A stretch of 6,671 bases of DNA from an uncultured Verrucomicrobiales bacterium. Its GTDB lineage: Bacteria > Verrucomicrobiota > Verrucomicrobiae > Limisphaerales > CANJSG01. The DNA is taken from positions 1 through 6,671 of the forward strand of contig CAMLMI010000265.1 of assembly GCA_946480965.1 (NCBI GenBank), written 5' to 3'. Position numbers and translations under genes: made by a program. Shown here piece by piece: positions 5,670 to 6,671 of the stretch; within the stretch, counting starts at the first letter, position 1; each line of letters starts with the position of its first letter. The notes beneath the pieces were generated by a model, which ran no database searches, was not told the DNA's origin, and saw only the letters and a program-made list of their open reading frames with translations.

Positions 5670-6671
5670 CGGCTCACGGTCGGATAGGTGCGGCTGTGTC
5701 CGTGGGCCGGGATGGTGACGGTGTAGCTTTTCCCGTCGGGCGCGACGGAGAGCTTGATGAAGTGGGCCGCGCACTTCTCGTCCTTGTTCGCGATGAAGTC
5801 GTCGGGAGTGTTCGTCTCGCCTTCGCCGGTGCGGACGTTCTTATGGACCTGGTAGAGCGCCCGGATCGACGCAACGGAGGCCAAGGTCCGCATCACTTCG
5901 GGCATCGTGCCCTTGCGCGGGCCGTTGTTCATCACGGCGACGTGCGGCTGGAGCGCGCGGACGAGCAGCGGATGGTTGCTGACGTCGAGCCCGTGGTGGT
6001 TGACCTGATAGACATCGACGGTGCCGACGCGGTTCGTGGGGCAGACGAGCTCTTTCTCCACGTTCCACGAGAGGTCGCCGCCGTTGAAGTAGCGGAAGCC
6101 GCCGAATTCCAGGACGAACACGGTGCTGTTGGCGTTGTCGGAAAGATCCTTCGCCTTGTCGGCCACGCCGGCACAATCCGTCGCCGTCGCTCCGGCGGGA
6201 GCGTCGATGAACTTCTGTTTGCCGCCGATGAAGTTCAGCCGGAGCGCCGCCGCGCCGTCGGTCCCTTTGAGCGGAAGCGCGTCGCCCGGCTTGAGCGTGT
6301 GGCGCGGGCCCGAGGGCATTTCGTTGTAGGGCTTGATCATCAGGGGCCAGCGGGTGTCGTTCGGCCGGTTGTCGGGATTGGTCGTCGGCACGCCGTTGCT
6401 CCACACGTCGCCGATCGGCATGAGCGCGGCCAGTTCCGGCGCGCCGCCGAAATGGTCGATGTGGAAATGGGTGGTGACGAGGTGGTCGATGCGCTTCAGC
6501 CCGGCGACCTCGGTGGCGACCTTGTGGATGCGCTGGGGATCGCGCCCGCCGGGATTGCCGGCATCGAAGAGAATCGACTCGCCCGCCGGGGTGACGACGA
6601 GCGTGGAGCCGCCGCCCTCGGAATCGATCCAGTAGAAGTCGAGCGTCTTGTCGGCGACGCCGGCGAAGGTG
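5666..6671 (-). CDS. Metallo-beta-lactamase-fold hydrolase (N-terminus outside the window)
   Basis: The frame is open to the window edge, giving 334 visible C-terminal residues; the true start lies beyond 6671. Counting from the first complete codon, visible motifs are ILFDAGNPGG (about 33-42), the zinc motif THFHIDHFGG (His68, His70, Asp72, His73; bases 6452-6469), NGGDLS (Asp199) and NHHG (His225, His226). This order, with GD and HHG late in the chain, resembles the MBL domains of ComEC/Rec2-like and other secreted or membrane-linked MBL hydrolases. No membrane segment appears in the visible part. An internal ATG at 6421 would remove the metal site and is not a plausible start. The substrate is unknown. 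The gene overlaps thiS by 4 bp; a direct functional tie to thiamine is not evident from the sequence. Confidence 0.88.
   Translation of the reverse strand, partial: TFAGVADKTLDFYWIDSEGGGSTLVVTPAGESILFDAGNPGGRDPQRIHKVATEVAGLKRIDHLVTTHFHIDHFGGAPELAALMPIGDVWSNGVPTTNPDNRPNDTRWPLMIKPYNEMPSGPRHTLKPGDALPLKGTDGAAALRLNFIGGKQKFIDAPAGATATDCAGVADKAKDLSDNANSTVFVLEFGGFRYFNGGDLSWNVEKELVCPTNRVGTVDVYQVNHHGLDVSNHPLLVRALQPHVAVMNNGPRKGTMPEVMRTLASVASIRALYQVHKNVRTGEGETNTPDDFIANKDEKCAAHFIKLSVAPDGKSYTVTIPAHGHSRTYPTVSR

Noticed and set aside
1..6671. CRISPR arrays, insertion sequences, tRNA or rRNA genes, attachment sites
   Set aside because: I saw no regularly spaced repeats, transposase-like proteins, terminal inverted repeats, or tRNA- or rRNA-like sequence. 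Genes occupy nearly all of the window.

Overview
The window is a GC-rich, gene-dense bacterial chromosomal segment. Its centre is a five-gene type IV pilus/type II secretion-like envelope cassette: pilM-, pilN-, pilO- and pilP-like genes and a short secretin. The divergence of these proteins, the secretin without AMIN domains, the upstream DUF6580-type membrane protein and the general resemblance to the pilus-like loci of Akkermansia and relatives suggest Verrucomicrobiota or another PVC lineage. No rRNA, tRNA or other marker gene confirms this, so the taxonomy is tentative.

Region 1 (1-832, + strand) holds the 3' end of a polytopic membrane protein gene (DUF6580-like) with a Glu/Pro-rich tail. 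Four bases later comes a YfcE-type metallophosphoesterase gene. A weak hairpin with a T-run sits at the end of that gene.

Region 2 (979-5371, + strand) is the cassette. PilM (cytoplasmic, actin-like) should bind the N-terminal INLL motif of PilN. PilN and PilO (one membrane helix each, then coiled coil and periplasmic domain) should form the inner-membrane assembly platform. The PilP-like protein should link the platform to the outer-membrane secretin. The genes are 7 bp apart (M/N) or overlap (N/O 8 bp, O/P 29 bp). The secretin follows after 67 bp with its own strong ribosome binding sites. A strong rho-independent terminator (5400-5430) closes the unit. No pilin, prepilin peptidase, assembly/retraction ATPase or PilC-like platform gene lies in the window.

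Region 3 (5466-6671, - strand, convergent) holds a metallo-beta-lactamase-fold hydrolase gene whose 5' end lies beyond the window. A thiS gene (sulfur-carrier protein ending in GlyGly) overlaps it by an ATGA junction. No thiG or other thiamine gene lies downstream of thiS, because the terminator and the secretin gene follow.

Nothing here is clearly a new system. The most unusual points are the Cys-less (non-lipoprotein) PilP-like protein, the compact secretin with two alternative starts, and the orphan thiS coupled to an MBL-fold hydrolase.
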